A DNA stretch of 64,000 nucleotides from an uncultured bacterium (GTDB taxonomy: Bacteria; Myxococcota_A; Bradymonadia; UBA7976; VGTA01): NCBI GenBank assembly GCA_943788935.1, contig CALSSE010000009.1:62001-126000 (forward strand), written 5' to 3'. The translations under genes were made by a program, and so were the position numbers. Under the pieces are notes generated by a model. It had not been told where the DNA came from. It saw only the letters and a program-made list of their open reading frames with translations, and ran no database searches. This document shows, in pieces, positions 34,828 through 43,741 of this stretch. Each line of letters begins with the position of its first letter. Position 1 is the stretch's first letter.

Positions 34828-35846
34828 GCGCTCTCGCGACTAAGCCCTCATCCTCAGATCATGAGCGCTCTCTCCGAGGCATGGGATTACGACTCTTCCT
34901 AGTGTTGTGGATAGCGATGGGATGCGTAAATAGTGCGAGTGTTTGGGCTAAGAAACGGGCGGACAGCAGGAGCGATATTCAGTACGCTCAAGAGATGATC
35001 CAAAAAGGGCGGAGTCTGCTCAAAAATAAAAACTATCGGACGGCAATCTCCTATTTTGAACGATCACAGGCGAGAGTACCAGAGGTCAATAACCTCTTCA
35101 CGATTGGAGCGATCTACACCAAACTTAGGGATTGTCCTCAAGCGTTGAAATATTGGGAGGCCGCTCAGTTGATGTGTGGTCGTTGCGCCTTAAGCGCTAA
35201 GCTAGAGCGGGCGATTCTAAAGCATACAGACAGCTGCTCTACTGAGCTCTCAGTGCAGAGTATCCCTAGAGCTCAGGTGCTCATCGATGGAGAGCGAGTG
35301 GGGATTACCCCTCATTTAGGGCGGATCCTCCACGGGACACATATGATTCAGCTCATTGCTAATGGCTATAAGTCGGAATCGATTAGGATTCAAGCCGATC
35401 AAGGGAGGGCGGTGAATGTTGACCTTACTCTTCACATGATAGGGTCGCTCGCAGGTACTTCTACGACTCAGCGCTCTCTCACTCAGTATCCGACACAGGC
35501 TAGACCTCACTTAGCTAGACCCATCGAGATTAGGGAAGGAGTGGGGCTCCCCGCAGAGACTTGGCTAGCGACAGAAAAAGCCGCAGCGAAGAGGCACTCG
35601 TCTCATACGGCTTGGAGGAGAGGGCTGCAGATCACAGGTGTGATTATGGGAGTATCCTCCGCGGCTCTCTTTGGATATACACAATATAAATATAATCAGC
35701 TAAACGAGAAGAGTAAGTCGAGCAGGACAAGCAATGTTGCGCTCTTTAATGAAGCGCAGAGCGCGGGTAGCCTACAGACCGCCTCAAGGGTATTAGCAGG
35801 GACCGCGTTGGTGTCGCTTGTTAGCTCTCTGCTCCTTATGGATTGA
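34824..35846 (+). CDS. PEGA-domain protein with TPR-like repeats
   Basis: A 340-residue exported protein with a hydrophobic N-terminal segment (LRLFLVLWIAMG) ending near VWAKK. Residues 50-130 form TPR-like helices (AQEMIQKGRSLLKNKNYRTAISYFERSQ, NNLFTIGAIYTKLRDCPQALKYWEAA). A PEGA domain follows (ELSVQSIPRAQVLIDGERVGITP... GTHMIQLIANGYKSE). A second hydrophobic segment lies at about 270-290 and another near the C-terminus. PEGA domains are envelope-linked and often sit beside Ser/Thr kinases in myxobacteria. Its translational coupling to the kinase suggests a shared role, perhaps as periplasmic partner or substrate (inferred). Confidence 0.85.
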   Translation: MSALATKPSSSDHERSLRGMGLRLFLVLWIAMGCVNSASVWAKKRADSRSDIQYAQEMIQKGRSLLKNKNYRTAISYFERSQARVPEVNNLFTIGAIYTKLRDCPQALKYWEAAQLMCGRCALSAKLERAILKHTDSCSTELSVQSIPRAQVLIDGERVGITPHLGRILHGTHMIQLIANGYKSESIRIQADQGRAVNVDLTLHMIGSLAGTSTTQRSLTQYPTQARPHLARPIEIREGVGLPAETWLATEKAAAKRHSSHTAWRRGLQITGVIMGVSSAALFGYTQYKYNQLNEKSKSSRTSNVALFNEAQSAGSLQTASRVLAGTALVSLVSSLLLMD

Positions 35847-35904
35847 GTGATGGAGCGTCGTTGGATATAAAGCTCTTTCAGACCTTCGATTAAAGCGATA
35901 AGTT

Positions 35905-37791
35905 TTAGCGGAGCTCTACGCTCCAATCTAACCGCCAAGGTCGATCTGGACCAAATTGAGCGATCATTTGGTCAAACTTAGGCTCTAGTGACTGCAGCGT
36001 TGAGTGAGTGATCGGCAATAAGCTGAGGACGAGGAGGTCGGGAGTCACTGCATGGGCAAAGAGTGCTCCGCGTTCACGGAGGATCTCTCGGTTACTCTCA
36101 CTGAGTAGAGCACCGGCGATCTCATCACCCCAGAGAAGCTCGAGAGGGACCCCTTCTCGCTCAACTTTTAGAGCTGACGTTACATCAAGAACTTGATGAG
36201 TTTGATGTTCAAACGCTTGATGTAAGGTCTCTCTCTTTGACCAAAATACGGGGACTTGATGCTGAGGACACGTGAGTGAGTAATAGCCCCATAATCGTTT
36301 AGGGAGCTGATCTTTTATTAAGGTACCAATGGTCTGTTGCCCTTTTTCCTGTCCGGCTTCAACGACAGAGGGGCGGATCACTTTACTCAGTCTCGCCTGC
36401 TGGTCACAGATTGGACAGTGATCAAGAGAGTGGGTCGGTCGACTCCACTGCGGAGGATGGTCAGACCAGCCTAAGAGTTGAAGGAATTTTTGCGCTCCAC
36501 CTTTACCATCAAATAAGCCCTCTGAGACCCACAGCGAGAGAGGCAGATTCACCCAAATCCTTCGCTGACCGCTCGCTTCACGGATCACGAGTATGTCCTC
36601 GTCTTCAATCCCAATGTAGAGTGACCCCTCTCCATGCGCTTGCTCCAAAATACGCTTCACATTAAAGAAAAGCTCAGAGGCGATAAAGAGTCGCTCTACG
36701 TCATCTCTAAAATATTCGACAGCGCCCTCATGGTGTTGTCTCCCACTGTGAACCGTCCATAGATAAGGGAGTGTAAAATCTCTCTTCAGAGAGACGGGAC
36801 CTCGCTTAAATATAAGGAGTGGTGGCTCATCACTATCTTCAAAGCTGACTTCGACTTTACGGCGCTCAGCGACTTCTTCGACCGCTTCAAAGAAGCGTCT
36901 AGACTGAGAGAGCACGAAGGCTTCATAGCGCTTCTCCACGAACTCCTCTACGAGATCGCTAGGGAGCCATGACCGATAGCGCTCAGATTGAAAAGGATAC
37001 TCTTCGCTTTCTTCGCTATTGAGGAATTCCAGTGTATCAAACCGCTCGGCGTCAAAGCGACTGAAGACCTCCTCTATTTCAGGGTCTTCTCTCTCTGAGG
37101 GGTGCTCTTCGCTAAGAGGGTCTCCGGGTCTTACACCGATGAGATATCCGGGTTCAACTTCAGCGGTGATCAGCGCTTTGGCTTTCATAGATTCTCGAGC
37201 GAGCCACGCCCAACCTACTTGTAGATCTAAGTAAGCGCCTAGCTGACTATAGACCTCTCCTTCATCTTGGGGGAAGGTGATCTCTACCCCTTCAGGACGA
37301 GCATCGACACGCCAAAGAGTGGGGTTCAAACTAAAATCGCTTGCATGAGCAGGAGAGAGCTCAATGACTAAGGCATAGCCCGAAGCTCCGAGATAGCGAC
37401 CATAGAAGCCGATAATCGCTTGTACCTCCTCGCGCTCTTTATCAGGCCGAACGATCGCTCGCCCTGGCCACCAATCTCTCTTTACAGAGTCGATAAAATC
37501 AAAAGTAGGGCAGCGTAAATGAGGAATATGGACTCGGTCTACAACAAGTCTAGGGGTCGCTGATATCTCAGCGAGATCACTGCTCCCCTCAACTTTTGAG
37601 TGAGGTGAAGACTCTTGATCTTGATTATCTGTTTCTCGCTGATTGGGGTAATAGGTCCAGGCGAGATCAATCGTCTCTCCTCCCCACATTAATACCTCTT
37701 TACGTAGCTTTTTAAAAAAACGATGACGCAACTTACCAAGCTGTATATCTGAGTCTTTTTTGGGTGTTATTGCGCTAGAAGATTCGGCCAT
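35905..37791 (-). CDS. Unknown acidic protein with CxxC...CxxH zinc-ribbon-like motif
   Basis: About 628 residues, soluble, acidic, no signal or membrane helix. I do not recognise a family. Visible features: an N-terminal LGKLRHRFFKKLRKEVL basic helix, an FYGRYLGASGYALVIEL segment, a long Glu-rich central region, and near residue 500 a possible metal site HCPICDQQA with a later CPQHQ, which together could form a CxxC/CxxH knuckle. ATG 37791 has GGGAGAG upstream and was chosen over GTG 37797. It lies 30 bases downstream of the prolyl-tRNA editing gene on the same strand, so it is probably cotranscribed with it. Confidence 0.6.
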   Translation of the reverse strand: MAESSSAITPKKDSDIQLGKLRHRFFKKLRKEVLMWGGETIDLAWTYYPNQRETDNQDQESSPHSKVEGSSDLAEISATPRLVVDRVHIPHLRCPTFDFIDSVKRDWWPGRAIVRPDKEREEVQAIIGFYGRYLGASGYALVIELSPAHASDFSLNPTLWRVDARPEGVEITFPQDEGEVYSQLGAYLDLQVGWAWLARESMKAKALITAEVEPGYLIGVRPGDPLSEEHPSEREDPEIEEVFSRFDAERFDTLEFLNSEESEEYPFQSERYRSWLPSDLVEEFVEKRYEAFVLSQSRRFFEAVEEVAERRKVEVSFEDSDEPPLLIFKRGPVSLKRDFTLPYLWTVHSGRQHHEGAVEYFRDDVERLFIASELFFNVKRILEQAHGEGSLYIGIEDEDILVIREASGQRRIWVNLPLSLWVSEGLFDGKGGAQKFLQLLGWSDHPPQWSRPTHSLDHCPICDQQARLSKVIRPSVVEAGQEKGQQTIGTLIKDQLPKRLWGYYSLTCPQHQVPVFWSKRETLHQAFEHQTHQVLDVTSALKVEREGVPLELLWGDEIAGALLSESNREILRERGALFAHAVTPDLLVLSLLPITHSTLQSLEPKFDQMIAQFGPDRPWRLDWSVELR

Positions 37792-37821
37792 AGTCACTCT
37801 CTCCCTGTTGATTATGAGGCA

Positions 37822-38337
37822 TCAGTCGTCCTCTTCTGGTAAAGCGTTAAAGTCAATCCATTGTATATCAAAGCCCCACTCAATACAGAGCTTAACCCAG
37901 TCCGTACAGGCGAGCTGTACAGTCATCTCATTAGTGAGTGGATGCAGGTTTGTTAGCTCTTCCTCAAGCAAATCTTGATCTGCAAAGAGGGTGAGTGTGG
38001 AAGGGGAGGCGTTGATTAAAGCTAAGGGACTCACCGATCCTGGCTTCACCCCTAGATCTCTCCAAAGTGTCTCCTCTGAAGCGAAGGAAAGCCTGCGATA
38101 ACCGATCGCCCTCCGTAACCTTTGGAGATTAACCTCACGAATATTTAGACAAACGATCAGCGCCATTTGCCCTTTTCGGTCTTTAAGATAGAGGTTTTTA
38201 ACGTAACTACCACCTAAATGTCCCCGCTCTCTGAGCGCATCTTCTACGGTATGGAGAGGGGGATGAGTATGAAGATGATAACCTATCTCTCGCTGCTGTA
38301 GATATGATAAGAGCTCTTGTGGTGTTTTGGGCTCCAT
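37822..38337 (-). CDS. Prolyl-tRNA editing protein (YbaK/ProX family)
   Basis: A 171-residue free-standing editing domain that hydrolyses mischarged Ala- or Cys-tRNAPro. The family core is visible: YHLHTHPPLHTVEDA, YVKNLYLKDRKGQMALIVCL, a basic LRRAIGYRRLSFASEE, and GSVSPLALINAS. The length and sequence fit the PrdX/ProX branch. AGGAGG precedes ATG 38337. It forms a two-gene unit with the unknown 628-residue protein. Confidence 0.9.
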   Translation of the reverse strand: MEPKTPQELLSYLQQREIGYHLHTHPPLHTVEDALRERGHLGGSYVKNLYLKDRKGQMALIVCLNIREVNLQRLRRAIGYRRLSFASEETLWRDLGVKPGSVSPLALINASPSTLTLFADQDLLEEELTNLHPLTNEMTVQLACTDWVKLCIEWGFDIQWIDFNALPEEDD

Positions 38338-38585
38338 CACAACCTCCTAATACGTTATAGGTTACAAAGATACTCTTTAAGAGATTCGAGGTTCTAGCAT
38401 GAGAGACAAAAGAGTCCAAATATTAAGAGCCATAGATTCTGCTTCATCGAGAGCCTTTACAGTTCCCTCTCAGTCTGCTTAATCTCATAAGGTCACTCCC
38501 TTGCAGGTTTGGAATAGCACTTAATAATTGGTTTGTTCACTCCACTACCATCGTCTTTCGATGAGCAGATTTAGGTAGATTTCAG

Positions 38586-40769
38586 ATGAAGCGCGGCACC
38601 ATTGAACCCCATAAAATGTTTAAGTTGTACAAAGGCTTGTACGATCAGCGCGCGAGCGGTTGGCTACACTTAAATCATCGCTCGGGTGCTCGGAAAATAT
38701 ACATTGATCGTGGCTACCCTGCTTTCGCGCTAAGCGCCGTCGCTAATGAGAAGCTGTTCCCTCGCCTCATTCGTGAAGGGATTTGTTCGAGCTCTGAGAC
38801 CGCGACTTTAGAGCAAAAAGCGGTGGAGAGTGACGCCCTCATTGAAGAGGTCTTGCTGAGGGAGAGCGTGATTTCGGAGGCGCGTCTTCGGCAAGTATAT
38901 GTAGATATTACCTCGGAGAGCGTGTGGCGATCACTGAGTTGGAGAGATGGAGAGTTTGGTTGGATCGCCGGAGAAGACCAAATGGCATATATGACCCCTG
39001 TCGAGGTCATCACTCTATTAGGAATCGCTGGACAAGTTGTTCTCTCTGAGCCGGAAGTGTTAGGAGTCCTGCGTCAAGTGTCTGAGCAGGCCTTGTTACT
39101 CTCAAAACTTGATCCTGCATCAAGAGGGGCGATATCGGAACTTATTGGCGAAGAGCGAGCGCGACAGCTCACTCATGGTGCTCAGCTGAGCGCACTTGGT
39201 CTAGATCCCCTTAATACACAGGATACGTCAGTCATTCAGATAAGGGATGCGATCTGTGGGTTATTACTGAGCGGTTTTTTCACCTTAACAGAGGTTAACG
39301 CCTCTTCAACGTCTCAACGAGCAGGGGTAGAGTCATCATCGACAGCTCCAATCGCTGCTTCTACAGCTCTCCCTCCCATGACTCCCCCTCCTATGACTCC
39401 CCCTTCAGCACGCTCTAATAGCGTATCTCCACCTGGCGCTGTGGCTTCTCCTCAGTCTCTCCCCAAGCCGTCTCGTGTTCATACACCAAGAGCGCCTGTC
39501 GCTCCTCCACCGAGTTTCGTTGATGATCGAGCGATGGTAAAGCCAAAGAGTCCTTCTAAGACAACAGGCTCTTATTCTGTGGTCTCAGAGAAGCAAGCGT
39601 CTTCATCGTCTACAGTTTCATCGTCTGTAGATCGTGGAGCTCAAAAAGATCGACGGATTATCAAGCCGCCAGAGAATTGGCGTCAATTTAGTATTGGTAA
39701 GAGAAACACTCCAGCGCCCGCACCTCCAGCGCCCGCACCTCCAGCGCCCGCACCTCCAGCGCCCGCACCTCCAGCGCCCGCACCTCCAGCGCCCGCACCT
39801 CCAGCGCCCGCACCTCCAGCGCCCGCACCTCCAGCGCCCGCACCTCCAGCGCCCGCACCTCCAGCGCCCGCACCTCTAGCGCCCGCACCTCCAGCGCCCG
39901 CACCTCCAGCGCCCGCACCTCCAGCCGTGGGCCGAGGGGTTACTCAGCAAACAACAACTAAGCAAAAAAAGCAGGCACCGGTAAAGATTCAAGCCAAAGT
40001 AGAGCGATTTCTTGATGTATATGAGAGACGAGCATCTCTTAATCACTATGAGCTGCTCAATGTGGAGTCGAACGTTGATCAAGATGCATTAAAAAAAGTC
40101 TTTAAGAAACTTGTCGCTGAGCTTCATATTGATCGGTTCCTACGATTTGATTTCAGTGAAGACATCCTCGAGTCGCTCAAGCAATTATTTATTGAGTACA
40201 ATAAAGCGTACCAAGTCTTGAGTCATCCTGATCAGCGTCAAGAATATGATCTCGAGATTCAGCAGACACACTCTTCAGGATCGGATGCTCATGGAGGGGG
40301 AGCAGCCAATCAAAAACGAGACCTCGCCCAACTCTTACAAGCAGAGCAGCTTACTAAAGAAGCGGTCAACTTTGTCAAATCAGGGAAACTCGATCTCGCT
40401 GAAGAGAAGGTCGAAGTGTCATTATCGATTAATGCTGATGATCCATTAACCGAGTCAGTTAAAATCTATATTGATGGTGTTAAGGCTAAGAGCAAAGGGG
40501 CTTCAGTCGCCGTTTTACGACAGTATATAGATCGACTAGAAGCGCTCACTATAACCTATGAGACTCGCGAAGAGCCCTACTTATATCTCAGTGTCTTGTA
40601 TGGTTATTGTGAAGAATATAAACGGGGTATTAAAGCGGCGGAGAGAGCCTTGGAGATCAATCCCCATTTTGGAGAAGCGAGTAGCCAACTTAGGCACTTA
40701 CAGCGATTAGACCCCCAGTCTAAAACAGAGAAGACAGCACGTAAAAGTGGACTGTTTAGGAGAAGGTAA
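38586..40769 (+). CDS. DUF4388 protein with degenerate J domain and TPR
   Basis: A 727-residue signalling-type protein. Residues about 1-150 match DUF4388 (PatA-like), and about 265-460 is a Pro/Ala/Ser linker with some 14 copies of APAPP. A J domain follows at about 482-560 (HYELLNVESNVDQDALKKVFKKL...YNKAYQVLSHPDQRQEYD), but the HPD motif that stimulates Hsp70 is HID at 514-516. The C-terminal 130 residues form TPR-like helices (EQLTKEAVNFVKSGKLDLAEEK, LYGYCEEYKRGIKAAERALEINP). It probably docks other proteins and should not act as a normal Hsp70 co-chaperone. The next gene also carries DUF4388. Confidence 0.85.
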   Translation: MKRGTIEPHKMFKLYKGLYDQRASGWLHLNHRSGARKIYIDRGYPAFALSAVANEKLFPRLIREGICSSSETATLEQKAVESDALIEEVLLRESVISEARLRQVYVDITSESVWRSLSWRDGEFGWIAGEDQMAYMTPVEVITLLGIAGQVVLSEPEVLGVLRQVSEQALLLSKLDPASRGAISELIGEERARQLTHGAQLSALGLDPLNTQDTSVIQIRDAICGLLLSGFFTLTEVNASSTSQRAGVESSSTAPIAASTALPPMTPPPMTPPSARSNSVSPPGAVASPQSLPKPSRVHTPRAPVAPPPSFVDDRAMVKPKSPSKTTGSYSVVSEKQASSSSTVSSSVDRGAQKDRRIIKPPENWRQFSIGKRNTPAPAPPAPAPPAPAPPAPAPPAPAPPAPAPPAPAPPAPAPPAPAPPAPAPPAPAPLAPAPPAPAPPAPAPPAVGRGVTQQTTTKQKKQAPVKIQAKVERFLDVYERRASLNHYELLNVESNVDQDALKKVFKKLVAELHIDRFLRFDFSEDILESLKQLFIEYNKAYQVLSHPDQRQEYDLEIQQTHSSGSDAHGGGAANQKRDLAQLLQAEQLTKEAVNFVKSGKLDLAEEKVEVSLSINADDPLTESVKIYIDGVKAKSKGASVAVLRQYIDRLEALTITYETREEPYLYLSVLYGYCEEYKRGIKAAERALEINPHFGEASSQLRHLQRLDPQSKTEKTARKSGLFRRR
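39712..39925 (+). repeat. 15-bp tandem repeats coding APAPP
   Basis: The unit CCAGCGCCCGCACCT repeats about 14 times with one T variant (Leu for Pro). Open frames on the other frames and strand in this block are translations of the same unit and not genes. Confidence 0.95.
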
Positions 40770-40923
40770 AGCTGAGAGAGTGAGGTCTTTCTTCTTTGAC
40801 TCTTTAGCTCAACTCTCTTCCATTGTGCTCTCTCATGCTCTAGTTTAATCACCTCAGTATCTACCTATCGTTAATAGTATTTTAGACATGATGTCATCAC
40901 ATCAGATCATGAAGAGAGGCTCT

Positions 40924-42174
40924 ATGGAGAATTCAGGCTTCATTAAAATAGATCGCACTGGGCGTACATTAGTCTTTGGGGACTCATTGAAGCGGTCTTT
41001 GTGCCATCAAGCGGGCTATTACTCTTTAGAGGGGGTGAGCCATGATCGGGTGAGCTTCACCCGCGTACCGAGTATTCCAAGACACGGTGAGCTGAGAGAG
41101 CCGATTATCTTTCAAGGGGACATCGGTGGCATTGGATCGACGATTGAAGTTGTCAATTTCGCGATCAGTGCTCGCCTTACAGGACAGCTCACTTTCACTC
41201 GAGGAGAGGTGAGGAAGTCAGTCTTCTTTAAGGCGGGTGAGCTCACTGCTGCTCGCTCTAATCACCTTGATGACCGTCTCAGCGAAGTATTGTTCCGTTT
41301 CGGAGCTTTAGAGAGAGAAGCCATCGATAGGGCAGAAGAGATCTGTGCTCAAAGTAGCCAACCGCTCGGTAACTATTTGATTCGGAATAATGTGCTCAGT
41401 CAAGGACAGCTATATCTCTATTTCAAGAAACAAGTAGAGGAGATCTTCTTCTCTATTTTGATGTGGATTCAAGGTGAGTTCTACTTCACAGTCTCCCATT
41501 TTGATGAGAACCCAACGCCACTAAAACTCAATGCCCAACAGCTACTCTTAGAGGGAGTGAAGCGCGCTGATGAGATGAAGCGCTATCGCGATAAAGTCGC
41601 TAACGGGAGCGTTATGCTTGAGGTGGTTCATGAAGAGGGAGAGCTCAATGATGAGCTGAGAGCGATCCTCTCCTATCTTCAAACTCCGCGGAGTATGAGA
41701 CATTTGATAGAGTACTTCCGTGTTGGAGAGTTCAATATCTATCAACGTGTTTTCCAGCTGATCAATGGGGGATGGCTGAAGGTAAATAACGAGAGTATTA
41801 TCGAGAATCATAAGTTGACGTTGAATGAGCTCGTTATGCTTTTCAATCGTACCTTCTCTATGATCCAACAGTTCGCGAATCAAAGCGGAGCGAGGGAGTC
41901 TCTAACGACAGGTTTAGAGGTTTTCTTAAAGTTTTATCAACAAGATGGCGTATTCGAAGGAGTCTCTTTCGATGATCGTGGTCGGCTCGGTCAAGAGTCC
42001 TTGATCCGTAACCTGAACGCTCTCGATAAGGCTGATAATCTGATCTATCTAGGTCAGGCTCTCTGTGAGCTCCTCTACATACAGATCTTTACGGCGCGAA
42101 CATGGTTGAGCCAAGAAGAGCATAGCCAGTTACAAGATGTGTATGAGGAGATCTCTTCCTTAATCTCAGCTTAA
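40924..42174 (+). CDS. DUF4388 protein
   Basis: About 416 residues. DUF4388 is at about 55-230 (STIEVVNFAISARLTGQLTFTRGEVRKSVFFKAGELTAARSN, LGNYLIRNNVLSQGQLYLYFKKQVEEIFFSILMW), followed by an extended helical region (MRHLIEYFRVGEFNIYQRVFQLINGGWLK). DUF4388 proteins occur in delta-type bacteria with gliding or signal functions, as PatA-like adaptors. Candidate ATGs are at 40888, 40909 and 40924; only 40924 has a purine-rich site (AGAGAG) before it. It lies 154 bases after the DUF4388/J protein, so the two may form a functional pair. Confidence 0.8.
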   Translation: MENSGFIKIDRTGRTLVFGDSLKRSLCHQAGYYSLEGVSHDRVSFTRVPSIPRHGELREPIIFQGDIGGIGSTIEVVNFAISARLTGQLTFTRGEVRKSVFFKAGELTAARSNHLDDRLSEVLFRFGALEREAIDRAEEICAQSSQPLGNYLIRNNVLSQGQLYLYFKKQVEEIFFSILMWIQGEFYFTVSHFDENPTPLKLNAQQLLLEGVKRADEMKRYRDKVANGSVMLEVVHEEGELNDELRAILSYLQTPRSMRHLIEYFRVGEFNIYQRVFQLINGGWLKVNNESIIENHKLTLNELVMLFNRTFSMIQQFANQSGARESLTTGLEVFLKFYQQDGVFEGVSFDDRGRLGQESLIRNLNALDKADNLIYLGQALCELLYIQIFTARTWLSQEEHSQLQDVYEEISSLISA

Positions 42175-42292
42175 TAGACATGATTACTTATTTAGCTTAG
42201 TAGACATGATGACTTATGAAGAGATTATGGTCTAACGAGTGGACACGATCTATCTAGAGGCCGCTGTCTATCTCTAAAACAAGATGTATTAT

Positions 42293-42308
42293 AAGTCTTT
42301 AAAGACTT
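42293..42308. promoter_or_regulatory. Perfect 16-bp palindrome upstream of a Cys-domain lipoprotein
   Basis: AAGTCTTTAAAGACTT at 42293-42308 is a perfect palindrome about 115 bases before ATG 42423. A perfect -10 (TATAAT, 42376-42381) lies between it and the start, with no clear -35. Just upstream, a near-exact pair of TAGACATGAT(T/G)ACTTAT motifs occurs at 42174-42220. Confidence 0.4.
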
Positions 42309-42422
42309 GAGTCTGATAAAAGCCTTGTGGTTAGTTTGTGCCTGTGGTAGGCAAGATTTGTTGTATTTATTGCAATATAATTCTAACCAACCACTTGCTT
42401 TTAAAGCAAAAGGACAAAGATC

Positions 42423-43385
42423 ATGAGTAAGTTACACACTCTTCTATCATTGCTCCTCATCTCTTCATTAACAATCGTAGCTTGCGATGATGACGATGAG
42501 GGTGGAACAAATGCGGGGACTGAGGCAGGCGCTGAGGCAGGCGCTGAGGCAGGCGCTGAGGCAGGCGCTGAGGCAGGCGCTGAGGCAGGCGCTGAGGCAG
42601 GCGCTGAGGCAGGCGCTGAGGCAGGCGCTGAGGCAGGCGCTGAGGCAGGCGCTGAGGCAGGTACTGAGGTCACTACTATGCCTACTTGTGATGAGCAATG
42701 CGGTGATTTCGCAGACTGCGCAGTGAGTGAGTGTGCTGGTTATGGCGACAGCGCTCGTCAAGTGCTCTTAGACGGTTGTCTTGAGATCTGCGAGCCTTCA
42801 CCGGCGCTCGCTGGTGTTTATGCCATGTATGAGACTTGCGCCGAGAAGGTCGAGTTTGCTTCTGGCGCTCGTGAAGGTTTCGCCGAGATTTGCGCTGGTG
42901 GTGCAGAGAGCTTCTGTCAACGATACAGCGAGACCTGTGGTGAGTGGTCTGCTGAGACCGCTTGTGTTGAGTGGTATAACGCTGCTGATGCAGGAGAAGA
43001 AGGAGCGACTGATGGCGCTTCACAAGCATGTTATGAGTATCACCTCGCTGCTGCAACTGATGATGCAGACGTTCACTGCCCACACGCTATGGGTGCGGCG
43101 GTTTGTGTAGACGAGATGGCTGGCGGCGAGATGGCTGGCGGCGAGATGGCTGGCGAGATGGCTGGCGAGATGGCTGGCGAGATGGCTGGCGAGATGGCGA
43201 TGAACCCAAGCGCTGAAGCGACAGCTTTCTGCGATACCTATGCGACAACTTGTGGCGATTGGCCTGCTGATGCTGCTGCGACTTGTACAGACTGGTTTGA
43301 CGCTGCGCCTGCAGGCGAAGTTGGAGCGACCGGTGGTGCTTCACAGGCATGCTATGATTATCACCTCGAGCGCTGCTGCCGGTGA
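42423..43385 (+). CDS. Lipoprotein with AGAE repeats and two Cys domains, frameshifted near its end
   Basis: A 320-residue lipoprotein with a lipobox near Cys21 (TIVAC), AAAGGA before the ATG, and an AGAEAG linker coded by 12-bp units (42517-42662). A Cys-rich region (CDEQCGDFADC...) leads to domain 1, then a MAGEMAGE linker (43116-43200) and domain 2. Both domains share the pattern FCxxY..TCG.W, GATxGASQACYxYHL. Domain 1 goes on to AAATDDADVHCPHAMGAAVCVD. Domain 2 should do the same (AAAGDAETHCPHARGEAVCVD is present in the next frame, to a stop at 43437), but this frame ends as HLERCCR at 43385. A one-base insertion near 43370 is the simplest cause. Confidence 0.8.
   Translation: MSKLHTLLSLLLISSLTIVACDDDDEGGTNAGTEAGAEAGAEAGAEAGAEAGAEAGAEAGAEAGAEAGAEAGAEAGAEAGTEVTTMPTCDEQCGDFADCAVSECAGYGDSARQVLLDGCLEICEPSPALAGVYAMYETCAEKVEFASGAREGFAEICAGGAESFCQRYSETCGEWSAETACVEWYNAADAGEEGATDGASQACYEYHLAAATDDADVHCPHAMGAAVCVDEMAGGEMAGGEMAGEMAGEMAGEMAGEMAMNPSAEATAFCDTYATTCGDWPADAAATCTDWFDAAPAGEVGATGGASQACYDYHLERCCR
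42517..42662 (+). repeat. 12-bp tandem repeats coding AGAE
   Basis: The unit GCAGGCGCTGAG is repeated about 12 times in frame, with one GGTACT variant at the end. Confidence 0.95.
43116..43200 (+). repeat. 12/15-bp tandem repeats coding MAGE/MAGGE
   Basis: GAGATGGCTGGC units, two with an extra GGC, sit between the two Cys domains. Confidence 0.9.
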
Positions 43386-43437
43386 CGCAGAGACTCATTG
43401 TCCACATGCTCGTGGCGAGGCGGTCTGTGTAGATTAA
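43386..43437 (+). other. Out-of-frame tail of the Cys-domain lipoprotein
   Basis: Read in the +1 frame, this stretch encodes GDAETHCPHARGEAVCVD followed by TAA at 43435-43437, the expected end of domain 2. It shows that the gene once, or sometimes, read through to 43437. Confidence 0.7.
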
Positions 43438-43501
43438 TCAGCTCAACCCGGTGAGCTTGCTCTCAGGAGTGACTTCACTGTTGAACTGTTAGCGCATTCA
43501 T

Positions 43502-43550
43502 AGAGAGGGCGCCTAGTCTCATCGATCGATGGAGGCTAGGCGCCCTCTCT
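43502..43550 (+). terminator. Strong stem-loop terminator after the Cys-domain lipoprotein
   Basis: A perfect 15-bp inverted repeat, AGAGAGGGCGCCTAG (43502-43516) and its complement (43536-43550), with a 19-base loop. A T-rich stretch follows only later (near 43563). It probably insulates rpsO from upstream transcription. The rest of the 304-base gap to rpsO holds no other gene. Confidence 0.75.
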
Positions 43551-43626
43551 GTATATTAGCTCATGTTTTTATTCGCTCATTCTTTATGGATTGAGAGAAG
43601 AGAATGAGCGAATCTGCTCAAAGTCC

Positions 43627-43655
43627 TTGACCTCTCCGTTCGCCTCAGATAGTGA
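43627..43655 (+). promoter_or_regulatory. Candidate rpsO promoter
   Basis: TTGACC (43627-43632), 17 bases, TAGTGA (43650-43655), about 85 bases before the rpsO start, downstream of the strong terminator. The -10 match is only partial. Confidence 0.35.
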
Positions 43656-43741
43656 ATGGGGCGATTCAAATAGAGCCTAGCGGAACGACGGCTCCGCTCG
43701 CGCTGCCCACTCGTACACCCAGACAACGCAAGGAGTACATT

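Noticed and set aside
39688..39918. Long open frames on other frames over the APAPP region
   Set aside because: Shadow reading of a 15-bp unit that has no stop in several frames.
42682..43083. Minus-strand frames inside the Cys-domain lipoprotein
   Set aside because: Opposite-strand shadows with His/Arg-rich low-complexity sequence.
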